From Pseudomonadota bacterium (lineage in GTDB: Bacteria; Desulfobacterota; Binatia; Binatales; Binataceae): a stretch of 64,000 nucleotides of DNA. How positions within the stretch are numbered: position 1 is the first letter of the stretch; each line of letters starts with the position of its first letter. The translations under genes and the position numbers were made by a program. Where the stretch lies: the NCBI GenBank assembly GCA_021325355.1, contig JAJPHI010000023.1:124001-188000 (forward strand), in the 5' to 3' direction. Under the pieces are notes generated by a model. That model was given only the letters and a program-made list of their open reading frames with translations. It was not told the origin of the DNA and ran no database searches. Positions 1 through 9,947 of the stretch are shown here, one piece after another.

Positions 1-1181
1 CGCTCACGTGCCAAGCCCGCAACGCCGTTGCTGCCAATGACGCCTTTTCTTTCTGGAAGCTGGCCGAAGAATGGCAGCCCGCACTGAATGAGATCATCCT
101 CGAATCGGCCCGAATTGCGGAACATTACCTCTTTGAAAACTACCTGGCCGCGTGTCGGCGGCGACCCCCTTCTGGACTCGACACCTATTACCTTGTCAAG
201 AACTTGATACCGGACAAAATACGTTTCTCGATAAACTCGTTGGCGATTCGAGTGCGCCGCCGGCAAACCTTTCCCAATTGGCCTTGCGAAGGGACGCTCC
301 TGCGCCTTTGGCGACAATGGTTGCAACGCGCATTGCGGCAGGTCGGCGCCACTGACGGCTGGCACATCGGCTTTTGGCCGCGCGGCTTTCGCAGTTGCAT
401 CGTCATCACGCACGATGTCGAAAGCTCGCTTGGGCTCGATGCGATGAATGCGGTTGCCGACCTCGAAGAGAGATACGGTTTTCGTTCGGCATGGAATTTG
501 CCCCTCCAGCAGTACGCCATCGACTGGAAACAAGTAGACAATCTGCGTGAGCGCGGCTTCGAGTTCGGTGCTCACGGCCTGCGGCACGACGGCAAGCTCT
601 TTCGCAGCGCGGCAGACTTTGCCGCACTCAAGCCGAAACTCGAAAAGCTTGCGCGTGAGCATGGCTTGCACGGGTTTCGCGCACCCTCGACTCTGCGCCG
701 CGCGGAATGGATAGCGTCGATGACCTTCGACTTTGATTCGAGCTTCGCCGATACTGATCCCTGGGAACCACAGCCGGGAGGCACCTGCAGTATATTTCCA
801 TTTTTTCTCAGTTCGCAGATGGTCGAGCTTCCCTACACGCTCCCGCAGGATCATACCCTCATTCACCTGCTTCATCGCGATCCGTTGCAGGTGTGGATGC
901 TTAAGGCGGACTGGATTGCTTCCGTGGGCGGTCTCATCCTCACGCTAACCCATCCCGACTACAGCGGATCGGGGCGGTATCTGCAGAAGTACGAAGATCT
1001 CCTGAAGCATCTCGCGGCGATCGAAGGTGCCTGGCGTGCGCTGCCGTCGGAAGTCGCGCGATGGTGGCGGAACCGCGCCGCACTCACTCTTCGTGTAGGG
1101 GATTCCGGCATACGTATTGAAGGCGCTCAGGCAGGCGAAGCGGTGGCAGTCGCGCTCAGCAAGGAGCCGCTCGCCAATTGA
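1..1181 (+). CDS. Polysaccharide deacetylase-family protein, 5' end outside window
   Basis: The frame is open from base 3 with no stop, so the gene begins left of the window and the TTG at 204 is internal; about 392 codons are visible. A NodB-like fold is indicated by THDVE near bases 405-420 (catalytic and metal Asp), HGLRH near 570-590 (H-x3-H metal ligands), GFRAPS near 675-692 and a late THPDY. Proteins of this kind remove acetyl groups from cell-surface or capsular sugars. The next two genes (FemAB-like, glycosyltransferase) run the same way, so it is probably the tail of a polysaccharide locus. The substrate cannot be read from sequence. G+C is lower than in the rest of the window. Confidence 0.75.
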   Translation, partial: LTCQARNAVAANDAFSFWKLAEEWQPALNEIILESARIAEHYLFENYLAACRRRPPSGLDTYYLVKNLIPDKIRFSINSLAIRVRRRQTFPNWPCEGTLLRLWRQWLQRALRQVGATDGWHIGFWPRGFRSCIVITHDVESSLGLDAMNAVADLEERYGFRSAWNLPLQQYAIDWKQVDNLRERGFEFGAHGLRHDGKLFRSAADFAALKPKLEKLAREHGLHGFRAPSTLRRAEWIASMTFDFDSSFADTDPWEPQPGGTCSIFPFFLSSQMVELPYTLPQDHTLIHLLHRDPLQVWMLKADWIASVGGLILTLTHPDYSGSGRYLQKYEDLLKHLAAIEGAWRALPSEVARWWRNRAALTLRVGDSGIRIEGAQAGEAVAVALSKEPLAN

Positions 1182-1258
1182 TTGTCGGGTCCTGAGCGGA
1201 GAGGCCGACGAATCAAGGAAATAGGCAAAAACTGGCTAGCCGGATCGCAGGTGAGAGA

Positions 1259-2095
1259 TTGATCAAGACCAGACGCCGATTTGCGGGGATTCTTTCCTAC
1301 GTCACCGCATTCTTTCCCTCTTTGGTTGAGGCAGAGCGCCTGCGTGCCTCCATCAACGCTTTTTCCCTCGCCCGCCTATTCTGGCTCGACCGGCAGCTTC
1401 CGCCTGCGAATCGACTAGTCAGATGTGACGAATCGGCGACGGTATGCCTCAATTTGCAGCAACCGGCCGAAAAGCTATGGGAGGATATCAGCAAGAACGG
1501 CCGCCATGAGATCCGCTCGATGATGCGTGCGGGCGAGCGCGTGCGCATCGTGGCTAACACTCCCGAGGTGCGCCGCGATTTTCTTGTCTTGTACAACGCC
1601 TTCGCCCGCGCCAAAGCTGACATACGCCCGATTTCGCGGCATGTCCTGGCACGCTATGGCGCTTATGCCGACGTCACCGTTGCCTACCTCGACGATCTCC
1701 CGATGTGTACCCATGTTCATCTGCGCGATGCGTCTATCGGCCGGGCGAGACTCATTTACTCCGCCGGCCGTCGTCTCGAAGAACCCAAACTCGCGCAGCT
1801 CTGCGGTAAGCTTAACCGGATGCTCCACTGGCACTCGATCATGGCTTATCGCGATCGGGGGTTCAGCATTTATGATTTCGGCGGCATCAGCCGCGATCCC
1901 AACAATGGAATCGCGCGTTTTAAACAATCGTTTGGCGGCGACGTCGTGCGCGAGTTTACCTACTGGTGCGCTGGCTCCAGTCTGACAAAAGCCGCGCTTA
2001 GGGGTTATTTCGCACTGCGCAACGCTAAAGACTCGGCCTCATCTGATGCCGCAGACCCCGCCACAATCGACTCGGAAGCACATGATGCAGTGTGA
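1259..2095 (+). CDS. FemAB/GNAT-like acyltransferase-fold protein
   Basis: 278 residues from a TTG start, with GGTGAGAG just upstream as a possible ribosome site. The C-terminal half has the pattern of FemAB/BioF2-like GNAT proteins attached to exopolysaccharide loci: LIYSAGRR, then NRMLHWHSIMAYRDRGFSI, then YDFGGISRDPNNGIARFKQSFGGD, the last typical of the conserved FKxxFG region. Such proteins transfer an acyl or aminoacyl group to a sugar or lipid-linked precursor. It lies 77 bp after the deacetylase and 52 bp before a glycosyltransferase, consistent with one surface-glycan operon. The acceptor is unknown. The start is uncertain because no ATG fits. Confidence 0.6.
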   Translation: MIKTRRRFAGILSYVTAFFPSLVEAERLRASINAFSLARLFWLDRQLPPANRLVRCDESATVCLNLQQPAEKLWEDISKNGRHEIRSMMRAGERVRIVANTPEVRRDFLVLYNAFARAKADIRPISRHVLARYGAYADVTVAYLDDLPMCTHVHLRDASIGRARLIYSAGRRLEEPKLAQLCGKLNRMLHWHSIMAYRDRGFSIYDFGGISRDPNNGIARFKQSFGGDVVREFTYWCAGSSLTKAALRGYFALRNAKDSASSDAADPATIDSEAHDAV

Positions 2096-2147
2096 AGAAG
2101 AAACTAACTGACGGGCCAGACCGGTGATCTGAGTGCAGGGTAAGCGA

Positions 2148-3350
2148 ATGGCGCGAATACTGATGATTGCGTACACGCAGTACGTTCACGACGGACGCGT
2201 GAAACGTCATGCTCAAGCGCTGGCTGAGCGGGGCGATCACATCGATGTAATCTGTCTGGATAACCCTCAGACCGGCGCGCAAAATGGGGTCAACGTAATC
2301 GCGGTCCCGATGCCGCAGTATCGAGGCGGCAAATCAGTAAGTTACCTGGGTAGCTATTTGCGTTTCTTTGCCGCGGCCTTTGCTATCGCGGTCAAACGAT
2401 CGCGCCAACAGCCCTACGACCTCGCTATCGTCTGCACGATGCCCGACGCCGCGGTCTTCTGTGCACTGCCGCTGCGCGTCTTTGGAACCAAAATCCTCCT
2501 GGATATTCATGACACGATGCCCGAGCTCTATCGCGAGAAATTCCCCGGCAGACGCGGGGCGATCGGCGAACGCTGTCTGCGTGTGACCGAACGAATCAGC
2601 ACGTGGTGCGCCGACCGTGTGTTGGCGGTTCACGAACCACATCGGCGCCGTCTCGAGCTGGCTGGCGTCAACCCTGACAAGATTTTCGTGGTGCTCAACA
2701 CCCCCGATCAGCGCTTGTTTGGGTCGATACGCAACGCCGCGAGCATGCATAAACAGACTGATGAATTTACCATCATCTGCCACGGCACGATTGCTCGACG
2801 GCTGAGTCTGGATGTGGCTTTCGAGGCCTTGCGTCTGCTTAAGGCGCGACTGCCGCAGGTAAAGTTGCTGGTGCTCGGCGCCGGCGATTATCTGAGCGAA
2901 TGCCGCGCGCTCGCCTCGCGCCTTAATTTGGAAGAGACGGTGCAATTTCGCCCACCCGTCGCGCTCGAACAACTGCCCGAGGTTCTCCGTCAAGCGTCGG
3001 TCGGCCTTGTACCGAACCGCGCGAACAGCGTGACCGACCTGATGCTTCCAGTGAAGTTGCTCGAGTATGCCGCCGTCGGATTGCCGGTGATAGCCGCTCG
3101 CCTGAAAACTATCGAGCACTATTTCGACGACTCGGCAATTCGCTTCTTCCGACCCGGCGACGCCGCGGACCTCGCGGCGGCGATTGAGGATCTTTATAGC
3201 TCGCCCGAGCGGCGGCTGGCACTCGCCAGGAATGCTCGGCGAGTTATTGATCGCCTGAGCTGGCAGACGCAACGCGAAACTTACTATTCGGCTATCGATT
3301 CGATTCTCGGGCATCCGCATGGAGGAAATCTCGATCGGGTTGCAATGTAA
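2148..3350 (+). CDS. Glycosyltransferase, GT4 type (GT-B fold)
   Basis: About 400 residues. The ATG at 2148 is preceded by AGGG and fits better than the in-frame GTG at 2133. The N-terminal half starts with RILMIAYTQYVHDGRVKRH, a glycosyltransferase-4-like acceptor domain. The C-terminal half carries FTIICHGTIARRLSLDVA, a VGLVPNR segment, and LPVKLLEYAAVGLPVIAA, the family nucleotide-sugar binding region whose usual E-x7-E spacing is only partly kept. It should transfer a sugar from a nucleotide donor to a growing surface glycan on the inner face of the membrane. No transmembrane segment is obvious. Last gene of the left polysaccharide block. Confidence 0.8.
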   Translation: MARILMIAYTQYVHDGRVKRHAQALAERGDHIDVICLDNPQTGAQNGVNVIAVPMPQYRGGKSVSYLGSYLRFFAAAFAIAVKRSRQQPYDLAIVCTMPDAAVFCALPLRVFGTKILLDIHDTMPELYREKFPGRRGAIGERCLRVTERISTWCADRVLAVHEPHRRRLELAGVNPDKIFVVLNTPDQRLFGSIRNAASMHKQTDEFTIICHGTIARRLSLDVAFEALRLLKARLPQVKLLVLGAGDYLSECRALASRLNLEETVQFRPPVALEQLPEVLRQASVGLVPNRANSVTDLMLPVKLLEYAAVGLPVIAARLKTIEHYFDDSAIRFFRPGDAADLAAAIEDLYSSPERRLALARNARRVIDRLSWQTQRETYYSAIDSILGHPHGGNLDRVAM

Positions 3351-3693
3351 AGTGCGGACGCCGTAGTTGGCCTGCTGATCAGATCGGCACTCTCGTGGTC
3401 GGTTGGAAGGACTTTAATTTGGGGAAATCTTTGCCGGCTCCGTCCGGGTCAGCATGTAATTGCTACGCAAACGATGAGCGCCGCAAACCGCTATTTGATA
3501 GACACGGCGCGCGGCCACACGCTAAAGGGCGAGGCCCATCGCTTGCAAGCCAAGGGAGCCGTTGAAGCAAACATGAGTTGAATTGACTTTGGACCGGTTT
3601 TGACAATGGGGTTTTGCAGTTAGGCGCCTATCCGATGACTCCCGCGCGTTGCGGGTGGCTTCGGCACGCGCTGATGAAGCGGAAAGGAGCGCA
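3351..3693. other. Gene-free stretch after the polysaccharide block
   Basis: 343 bp without a convincing reading frame on either strand. It separates the lower-GC polysaccharide genes from the regulatory genes. A TTGACA hexamer occurs at 3600-3605 but has no acceptable -10 element 16-18 bp downstream. A short hairpin (CCCGC/GCGGG around 3641-3655) lies just before the HTH gene. AAAGGAG at 3683-3689 is the ribosome site of the next gene. Confidence 0.6.
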
Positions 3694-3909
3694 ATGGCTG
3701 TGGTTGTACAAGCGCGAGTCCTCACCGTCGGTGATGTTTCAGAATATCTGCGCGTGCATCGCTCGACCGTCTATCGGCTGTTGAAAAAAGGTCAGTTGCC
3801 CGGTTTCAAAATCGGCAGTGACTGGCGCTTCAACATCGAGGTCATCGATCAGTGGCGCCTGCGCCAGAATGCCGAGCACAAGGAAGAGCGGGGCTCTGAT
3901 CGCTCCTAG
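3694..3909 (+). CDS. Small MerR/excisionase-type helix-turn-helix protein
   Basis: 71 residues. The ATG at 3694 is chosen because AAAGGAG sits 4 nt before it; an upstream in-frame TTG at 3649 has no ribosome site. Almost the whole protein is one excisionase-family (HTH_17) domain: LTVGDVSEYLRVHRSTVYRLL is the winged-helix DNA-binding part, followed by KKGQLPGFKIGSDWRFN, the wing that usually ends in W-R-F. Such proteins act as small DNA-binding accessory regulators and, despite the name, most are not tied to phage excision. No integrase or attachment site is nearby. It converges on the kinase-like gene with 20 bp between them. Confidence 0.75.
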   Translation: MAVVVQARVLTVGDVSEYLRVHRSTVYRLLKKGQLPGFKIGSDWRFNIEVIDQWRLRQNAEHKEERGSDRS

Positions 3910-3929
3910 GCGGCGCCAACCCCGAGAAG

Positions 3930-4535
3930 CTAGCGCGGGGCGGAAGTCGGTTTCGCCCCCGCTTTGAATAATTGCAGGAGCGCGTCGATCGCTTGATCGA
4001 TACGGCCGACTTCGTCGCGCATCCGTGCGATATGACGCGTCGGGTCGCCGCCGGGCTCTGCCGACATCAGTTCAAGGCGGAACTTCATCGCCTGCAGCGG
4101 GCCGCGCATCTGATGCGTCATCTCCCGCAGGCGCGTCAGCAACTCGCTGGCGTCGTATCCGCTCCGCGCTTCGCCGAGCAGTTCCAGCGCCGGAGCAAGG
4201 TCGCGGACAACAACGACCAGACGTCGGTCGGTGGCCGTCGCCTCGTCGAAACGGCAGATGGTTAGCAGAAACGGACCCGCGTCACGATGCCAGACCGCTT
4301 CCGCTATCGGCGCGGCCGCGGCCGTGTGCGCGCTCAATTCTTCGACCAGCTTAATCAGCGGATGGTTTTTGCCGAGCGCGTCGCTGAATGTCCGGCCGGC
4401 GGGGTTGGGGCCGTCGGCAAACAGCATCTGTCGCGCGCTGGCGTTGGCTGACAGAATCAGGCCCGCCCCGTTCAGCACCACGACGCCCGCATCCGCGTGC
4501 GCCAGGCGTTCAATCAGCGATTCGAAAAGATTCAT
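3930..4535 (-). CDS. PAS-HisKA sensor protein lacking an ATPase domain
   Basis: 201 residues from the ATG at 4535 (MNLFESLIERL); a start at 4565 would add ten residues and cannot be excluded. Residues ~8-115 look like a PAS domain (GVVVLNGAGLILSANASARQ). Residues ~130-190 form a HisKA-type dimerisation helix pair, with His141 in EMTHQMRGPLQAM as the presumed phospho-acceptor. The protein then ends: the N, G1, F and G2 boxes of the HATPase_c domain are absent and no reading frame downstream supplies them. The NtrC-type regulator gene lies 137 bp upstream on the same strand, so the two are likely partners. It may be phosphorylated in trans or act as a phosphatase or adaptor; this is inference. 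Confidence 0.65.
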   Translation of the reverse strand: MNLFESLIERLAHADAGVVVLNGAGLILSANASARQMLFADGPNPAGRTFSDALGKNHPLIKLVEELSAHTAAAAPIAEAVWHRDAGPFLLTICRFDEATATDRRLVVVVRDLAPALELLGEARSGYDASELLTRLREMTHQMRGPLQAMKFRLELMSAEPGGDPTRHIARMRDEVGRIDQAIDALLQLFKAGAKPTSAPR

Positions 4536-4672
4536 ACGTCGAGGACCACCGATCGGCGGCGGCATCTGCCGGGTCCGGATCGCGCGGCTCCGGGATCACC
4601 AATGAAGCGTCGCGCGAACGCGAATGGGCGAGGTTCCGGACCGCGGCAGCCACCTGTCGTCCGGTTCTTGCC

Positions 4673-6037
<1,365 letters not shown>

Positions 6038-6069
6038 GGATTGCCCCCTTATGGCTGAGCGAGTAATCG

Positions 6070-6083
6070 GCAACTACCGTGCC
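6070..6083 (-). promoter_or_regulatory. Sigma-54 (-24/-12) promoter for the NtrC-type gene
   Basis: Read on the minus strand, CGGCACGGTAGTTGCC matches the sigma-54 consensus TGGCACR-N4-TTGCW at 14 of 16 positions or better, counting unspecified bases as matches, with the invariant GG and GC exactly 10 nt apart (GG at 6083-6082, GC at 6071-6070). A start about 12 nt downstream falls near 6058, giving a leader of roughly 20 nt that contains the AAGGGGGC ribosome site before ATG 6037. The element is partly palindromic, so a weaker match also exists on the plus strand. Confidence 0.6.
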
Positions 6084-6135
6084 GTGAAAAAACTCGGGTT
6101 TGCTGCGTAAATCTGAGTAATAATGTGAAAAAACT
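6084..6135. repeat. Paired direct repeats upstream of the sigma-54 promoter
   Basis: GTGAAAAAACT occurs at 6084-6094 and again at 6125-6135, identical over 11 bases and 41 bp apart start to start (about four helical turns). They lie directly upstream of the -24 element of the minus-strand sigma-54 promoter, one touching it and one near -70 to -77. This is where an activator site is expected. A third, weaker GCGAAAAATT lies at about 6144-6153. Confidence 0.45.
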
Positions 6136-6254
6136 ACTGCGACGCGAAAAATTTTCATAGCGCAGCACGCCGTGAAGGCGAATATCTGGCGGAAGGGAGT
6201 CCCCTTATGTCGATGGTCAGGCGGCCGCGCGACCGCCGATCAACGCGCGAGGGA

Positions 6255-6638
6255 TTAGTGCGCGCTCGACGGACGCGCCGACGGGGCTCCGTTCTTTCCC
6301 GCCTGGCTGGACCCGACCGGGTTCGACGAGGTCGCCCCGGTAGTTGCCTTCGCCGGCGCGCTGACCGGCACCCGCAGCCGCCGGCCCTCGAAGATGCTTC
6401 CATTGGTGCGGCGCGCCGAGGTATAGGCCAGAAACAACGAGGTCGAAAAGAAGACGATCGCGAGTGCCCACGTCGTCTTGGTCAGCAGATTTCCCGCACC
6501 GCTCGCCCCAAAGACGGTCTGGCTCGATCCGCCAAATACCGCGCCGACATCGGCGCCGCGACCCTGCTGCAGCAGGACCACCCCGACCAGCGTGATACAG
6601 ACCAGGATATGAACCGTGATTACGATACTTATCAGCAT
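6255..6638 (-). CDS. secG: Preprotein translocase subunit SecG
   Basis: 127 residues. Two hydrophobic segments (about 2-20 and 52-72) flank the conserved cytoplasmic loop VVLLQQGRGADVGAVFGGSSQTVFGASGAG, which is diagnostic of SecG. SecG assists SecYE/SecA in protein export across the inner membrane. The C-terminal ~45 residues are a low-complexity Ala/Ser/Pro tail, common in high-GC lineages. It is the last gene of gap-pgk-tpiA-secG, 10 bp after tpiA, a gene order seen in many bacteria. Confidence 0.93.
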   Translation of the reverse strand: MLISIVITVHILVCITLVGVVLLQQGRGADVGAVFGGSSQTVFGASGAGNLLTKTTWALAIVFFSTSLFLAYTSARRTNGSIFEGRRLRVPVSAPAKATTGATSSNPVGSSQAGKNGAPSARPSSAH

Positions 6639-6648
6639 TACGATTGAA

Positions 6649-7428
6649 CTATTCCGTGGGCCGACCGGCGCGCACGATCGCGGCGAATGACGCGGCTTTC
6701 AAGCTTGCCCCGCCGACTAGCGCACCGTCAATATCCGGTTTCGCGATCAGCGCCTCGACGTTCTCAGGCGTCACGCTGCCGCCGTAAAGCAGCGGAATTT
6801 CGTCGGCAGGCTGGCGACCGAAATGGTCGCGCAGCGATTCGCGCAGCGCCGCATGGACTTCCTGCGCCTGTTCGGGCGTGGCCGTTCGCCCCGTCCCGAT
6901 CGCCCACACCGGCTCGTAGGCGACGATCACGCGCTTGCTGTCTTCGGGTTTCACCGCGCTAAGACCGTTTTGCAACTGACGGAGCACCACTTCGAGAGTC
7001 GCGCCGCGGTCGCGTTCATTCAGCGTTTCGCCGACGCAGAGGATCGCATTGAGGCGCTTCGCGATCACTCCCGCAACTCGCTTGCCGATCAACTCGTCGC
7101 TCTCGCCGAAAATGTGCCGGCGCTCCGAATGGCCGAGGATGACGTGGCTCACCCCGAACGCCTTGAGCATCGTCGGTGCAATCTCGCCGGTGAACGCGCC
7201 CTGGTCCTCGAAGTGAGCGTTCTGCGCGCCAAGCAGGATCGATGATCCGGCCAACGCCTGCGCCGCCGCGGGAATACTGATGAAGGGCGGTGCGACCAGG
7301 ATATCGCGATCGCGACTCAGATGCGCCGCCTGCGGATCGAGCTCCCGGCGCAGCTCGGCGATTAACGCGCGCGCCTCGTTCGGCCCGAGGTTCATTTTCC
7401 AGTTCCCGGCAAAGAGTTTCCTCCTCAT
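6649..7428 (-). CDS. tpiA: Triosephosphate isomerase
   Basis: 259 residues, the normal length. NWKMN at residues 7-11 holds the substrate Asn and Lys, LGHSERR the catalytic His, AYEPVWAIGTG the catalytic Glu with the mobile loop 6, and LYGGSVTPENV the phosphate-binding segment. It interconverts dihydroxyacetone phosphate and glyceraldehyde 3-phosphate. It lies 99 bp downstream of pgk and 10 bp upstream of secG on the same strand. Confidence 0.96.
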   Translation of the reverse strand: MRRKLFAGNWKMNLGPNEARALIAELRRELDPQAAHLSRDRDILVAPPFISIPAAAQALAGSSILLGAQNAHFEDQGAFTGEIAPTMLKAFGVSHVILGHSERRHIFGESDELIGKRVAGVIAKRLNAILCVGETLNERDRGATLEVVLRQLQNGLSAVKPEDSKRVIVAYEPVWAIGTGRTATPEQAQEVHAALRESLRDHFGRQPADEIPLLYGGSVTPENVEALIAKPDIDGALVGGASLKAASFAAIVRAGRPTE

Positions 7429-7527
7429 GTGCGCTCCGCCTGGCGGCCGGCTGTACCCGCCGGCCCCACCTCCATCTTCATCGTTCCCGGATCCGAACCG
7501 GGCTGCGGCGCGTGGCCGCTCACCCGC

Positions 7528-8739
7528 TCAGCGATCCTCCAGGGCTTTCACGCCCGGCAATTCGATTCCTTCGAGATACTCGAGCGTCGCCCCGCCGCCC
7601 GTCGATATGTGGGTAAACCGGTTCGCCCATGGCTGTCCCGCGAGCGCCGCCGCCGTGTCGCCGCCGCCGATCAGACTGGTTACGCCGGTAAGCTCCGCGA
7701 TCGCCGCGCCGACCTGCAGCGTGCCCTTGGCGAAGGCCGGCAGCTCGAAAAAACCGAGCGGCCCGTTCCATACGATCGTCTTCGCGCGCCGTATCTGCTC
7801 GATAAACTCGGCCACGGTGCGCGGCCCGATATCCAGCGCCATCCGATTCATCGGGATCTCGTTGACGATCTCGGGCGTCGCGTCGGCCGTCGCCGTCGCC
7901 GCCACCACGTGATCGATCGGCAGCACCAGCGCGACGTTTTTCTGCAGCGCCAGCGCCTCGAGTTCGCGCGCCGTGGCCGAAGGCGAAACCTGCTTGTCGT
8001 TCTGCTTGATCGGTTTCTCCTCTTCGACCTTCGAGAGCCCGACCGGCAGCCCTCGCGCCTTCAGAAACGTATAGGCCATCGCTCCACCGATGAGGATCGC
8101 ATCCACCTTGCTCATCAGGTTGCGTATCACGCCGATTTTGTCGGTGACCTTGGCTCCGCCCAGGATCGCGACATACGGATGCGCCGGGTTTTCCGTCACC
8201 GCGCGCAGCGCTTCGAGCTCGCGCAGCATCAGGAAGCCCGCCGCGCGCTCCTGGATGAAGCGCGTCACCCCGACCGTCGACGCGTGCGCGCGATGCGCGC
8301 TGCCGAAGGCGTCGTTGACGTACTGGCTCTTGCCGCGCGCCAGCTCGTGCGCGAAATCGCGATCGTTCGCTTCCTCCTCCGGATGGAACCGCAGGTTCTC
8401 GAGCAGAATCGCTTCGCCCGGCCCGAGCGCCGCGACCATCCGCCCGGTCACTTCGCCGATACAGTCGGGCGCGAGCGTAACCTTGCGGCCGAGCGCGCCG
8501 CTAAGGTACTCCGCGACCGGCTTGAGACTCAGCTCGGGCGTGCGTTCCTTCGGCCGCCCCAGATGGGAGCAGAGCACCGCGCTTCCCTGATGGTCCAGGA
8601 TGTAGCGAATCGTCTCGAGGCTCGCGTCGATCCGCGCCGGATCGGTGATGCGGCCGCTGTCGAGCGGCACGTTGAAATCACAGCGCACCAGCACCTTCTT
8701 TGCGGTGAAGTCGAGACTCGTAATCGATCTAGCGGCCAT
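7528..8739 (-). CDS. pgk: Phosphoglycerate kinase
   Basis: 403 residues, typical for bacteria. VLVRCDFNVPLDSGRITD near the N-terminus is the phosphoglycerate-binding signature. SHLGRPK, LLENLRFHPEEEAND, GGAKVTDKIGVI and GPLGFFE mark the hinge and nucleotide domain, and GGGDTAAAL near the C-terminus binds the phosphate. It transfers phosphate from 1,3-bisphosphoglycerate to ADP. Middle of the glycolytic operon, 57 bp downstream of gap. Confidence 0.96.
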   Translation of the reverse strand: MAARSITSLDFTAKKVLVRCDFNVPLDSGRITDPARIDASLETIRYILDHQGSAVLCSHLGRPKERTPELSLKPVAEYLSGALGRKVTLAPDCIGEVTGRMVAALGPGEAILLENLRFHPEEEANDRDFAHELARGKSQYVNDAFGSAHRAHASTVGVTRFIQERAAGFLMLRELEALRAVTENPAHPYVAILGGAKVTDKIGVIRNLMSKVDAILIGGAMAYTFLKARGLPVGLSKVEEEKPIKQNDKQVSPSATARELEALALQKNVALVLPIDHVVAATATADATPEIVNEIPMNRMALDIGPRTVAEFIEQIRRAKTIVWNGPLGFFELPAFAKGTLQVGAAIAELTGVTSLIGGGDTAAALAGQPWANRFTHISTGGGATLEYLEGIELPGVKALEDR

Positions 8740-8796
8740 CGTGCTCGCGCTTCCTCGAGAACGTCATGAGCGGCGCCCAATCCACTCCGCCTTTAA

Positions 8797-9801
8797 TCAG
8801 AGCTTGGCGGCGACGAAAGCCGTCACGTCGGCCAGCCGGTTCGAGTAGCCCCATTCGTTGTCGTACCAGGAGAAGACCTTCACCAGGCGCTTGTTCAGCA
8901 CCTTGGTCAACGGCGCGTCGAAAATTGATGAGTGCGGATTGTCGTTAAGATCCACCGAGACGATCGGCTCGTCGCTGTACTCGAGAATTCCCTTGAGCGG
9001 ACCGCTGGCCGCCGCCTTCATCGCGGCGTTGACCGCCTTCTCGTCGCAGTCGTGTTCGACCGTCGCGGTCAAATCCACCAGCGAAACATTGGGCGTCGGC
9101 ACCCGGATCGCAATCCCGTCGAGCTTGCCGTTGAGCGCTGGCAGCACGAGCCCGATCGCTTTCGCCGCGCCGGTCGAGGTCGGCACCATCGAGAGTCCGG
9201 CCGCGCGCGCCCGCCGCAGGTCCTTGTGCGGCCCGTCCTGCAGCATCTGGTCCTGCGTGTACGCATGCACCGTGGTCATCAGGCCGTGCACGATGCCGAA
9301 CTCTTCGTGCAGCACCTTCGCCACCGGCGCCAGGCAGTTCGTCGTACACGACGCGTTCGAGATAACGTCGTGCTTGCGCACGTCATACGAATCCTGGTTG
9401 ACCCCCAGGCATAGCGTGATATCAGCCCCGTCGGCCGGCGCGCTGATCACCACCTTGCGCGCGCCCGCCCCGAGATGCAGCGCGGCCTTCTCGCGCGCGG
9501 TAAACAGCCCCGTCGATTCGACCACCACCTGCACCCCGAGCTCCTTCCACGGCAGCTTCGCCGGATCGCGCTCCGCCAGCACCCGGAGCGCGTGGCCGTC
9601 CAGCATGATCTGCCCGCCCTCGGCCTTGACCTGATACGGCAGATGCCCGTGAATCGAATCGTATTTCAGCAGATGAGCCAAAGTCGGCGCGTCCGTGATA
9701 TCGTTGACCGCGACTATCTCGATTTCCTTCTTGCCCAGCGCCGCTCGATAGAACATCCGCCCGATGCGGCCGAAGCCGTTGATTCCTACCTTGATCGCCA
9801 C
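8797..9801 (-). CDS. gap: Glyceraldehyde-3-phosphate dehydrogenase, type I
   Basis: 334 residues. [11 protein letters not shown] at the N-terminus binds [15 protein letters not shown] contains the catalytic Cys; the catalytic His lies in [20 protein letters not shown] is the usual C-terminal signature. It oxidises glyceraldehyde 3-phosphate to 1,3-bisphosphoglycerate. First gene of the minus-strand operon. Its promoter should lie in the 146 bp before the divergent hydrolase gene, where a TAGAAT hexamer is present on the minus strand at 9874-9879 without a clear -35 box. Confidence 0.96.
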   Translation of the reverse strand: MAIKVGINGFGRIGRMFYRAALGKKEIEIVAVNDITDAPTLAHLLKYDSIHGHLPYQVKAEGGQIMLDGHALRVLAERDPAKLPWKELGVQVVVESTGLFTAREKAALHLGAGARKVVISAPADGADITLCLGVNQDSYDVRKHDVISNASCTTNCLAPVAKVLHEEFGIVHGLMTTVHAYTQDQMLQDGPHKDLRRARAAGLSMVPTSTGAAKAIGLVLPALNGKLDGIAIRVPTPNVSLVDLTATVEHDCDEKAVNAAMKAAASGPLKGILEYSDEPIVSVDLNDNPHSSIFDAPLTKVLNKRLVKVFSWYDNEWGYSNRLADVTAFVAAKL

Positions 9802-9947
9802 GCGTTAGCCCTCCATCGGCAAGCTCTCCGCTGTGCCTCTGATGCGCCTCAGGTTAGCAACAAGTACCGCCGTATTCTATGCAATCTGTCCGTTCGCTTG
9901 ACCCTCGTCCGAATCCTGTGCGATGAGGCCCGATGGAGGAACCAGGC

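Noticed and set aside
204-1181. TTG at 204 as the start of the deacetylase gene
   Set aside because: The frame is open without a stop back to base 3 and the upstream residues (for example AEHYLFENYLAACRRR) look coding, so the gene simply enters from outside the window.
3694-3909. Prophage or integrative element marked by the excisionase-like HTH gene
   Set aside because: No integrase, attachment repeat or phage gene is near; this HTH type is common in ordinary regulation.
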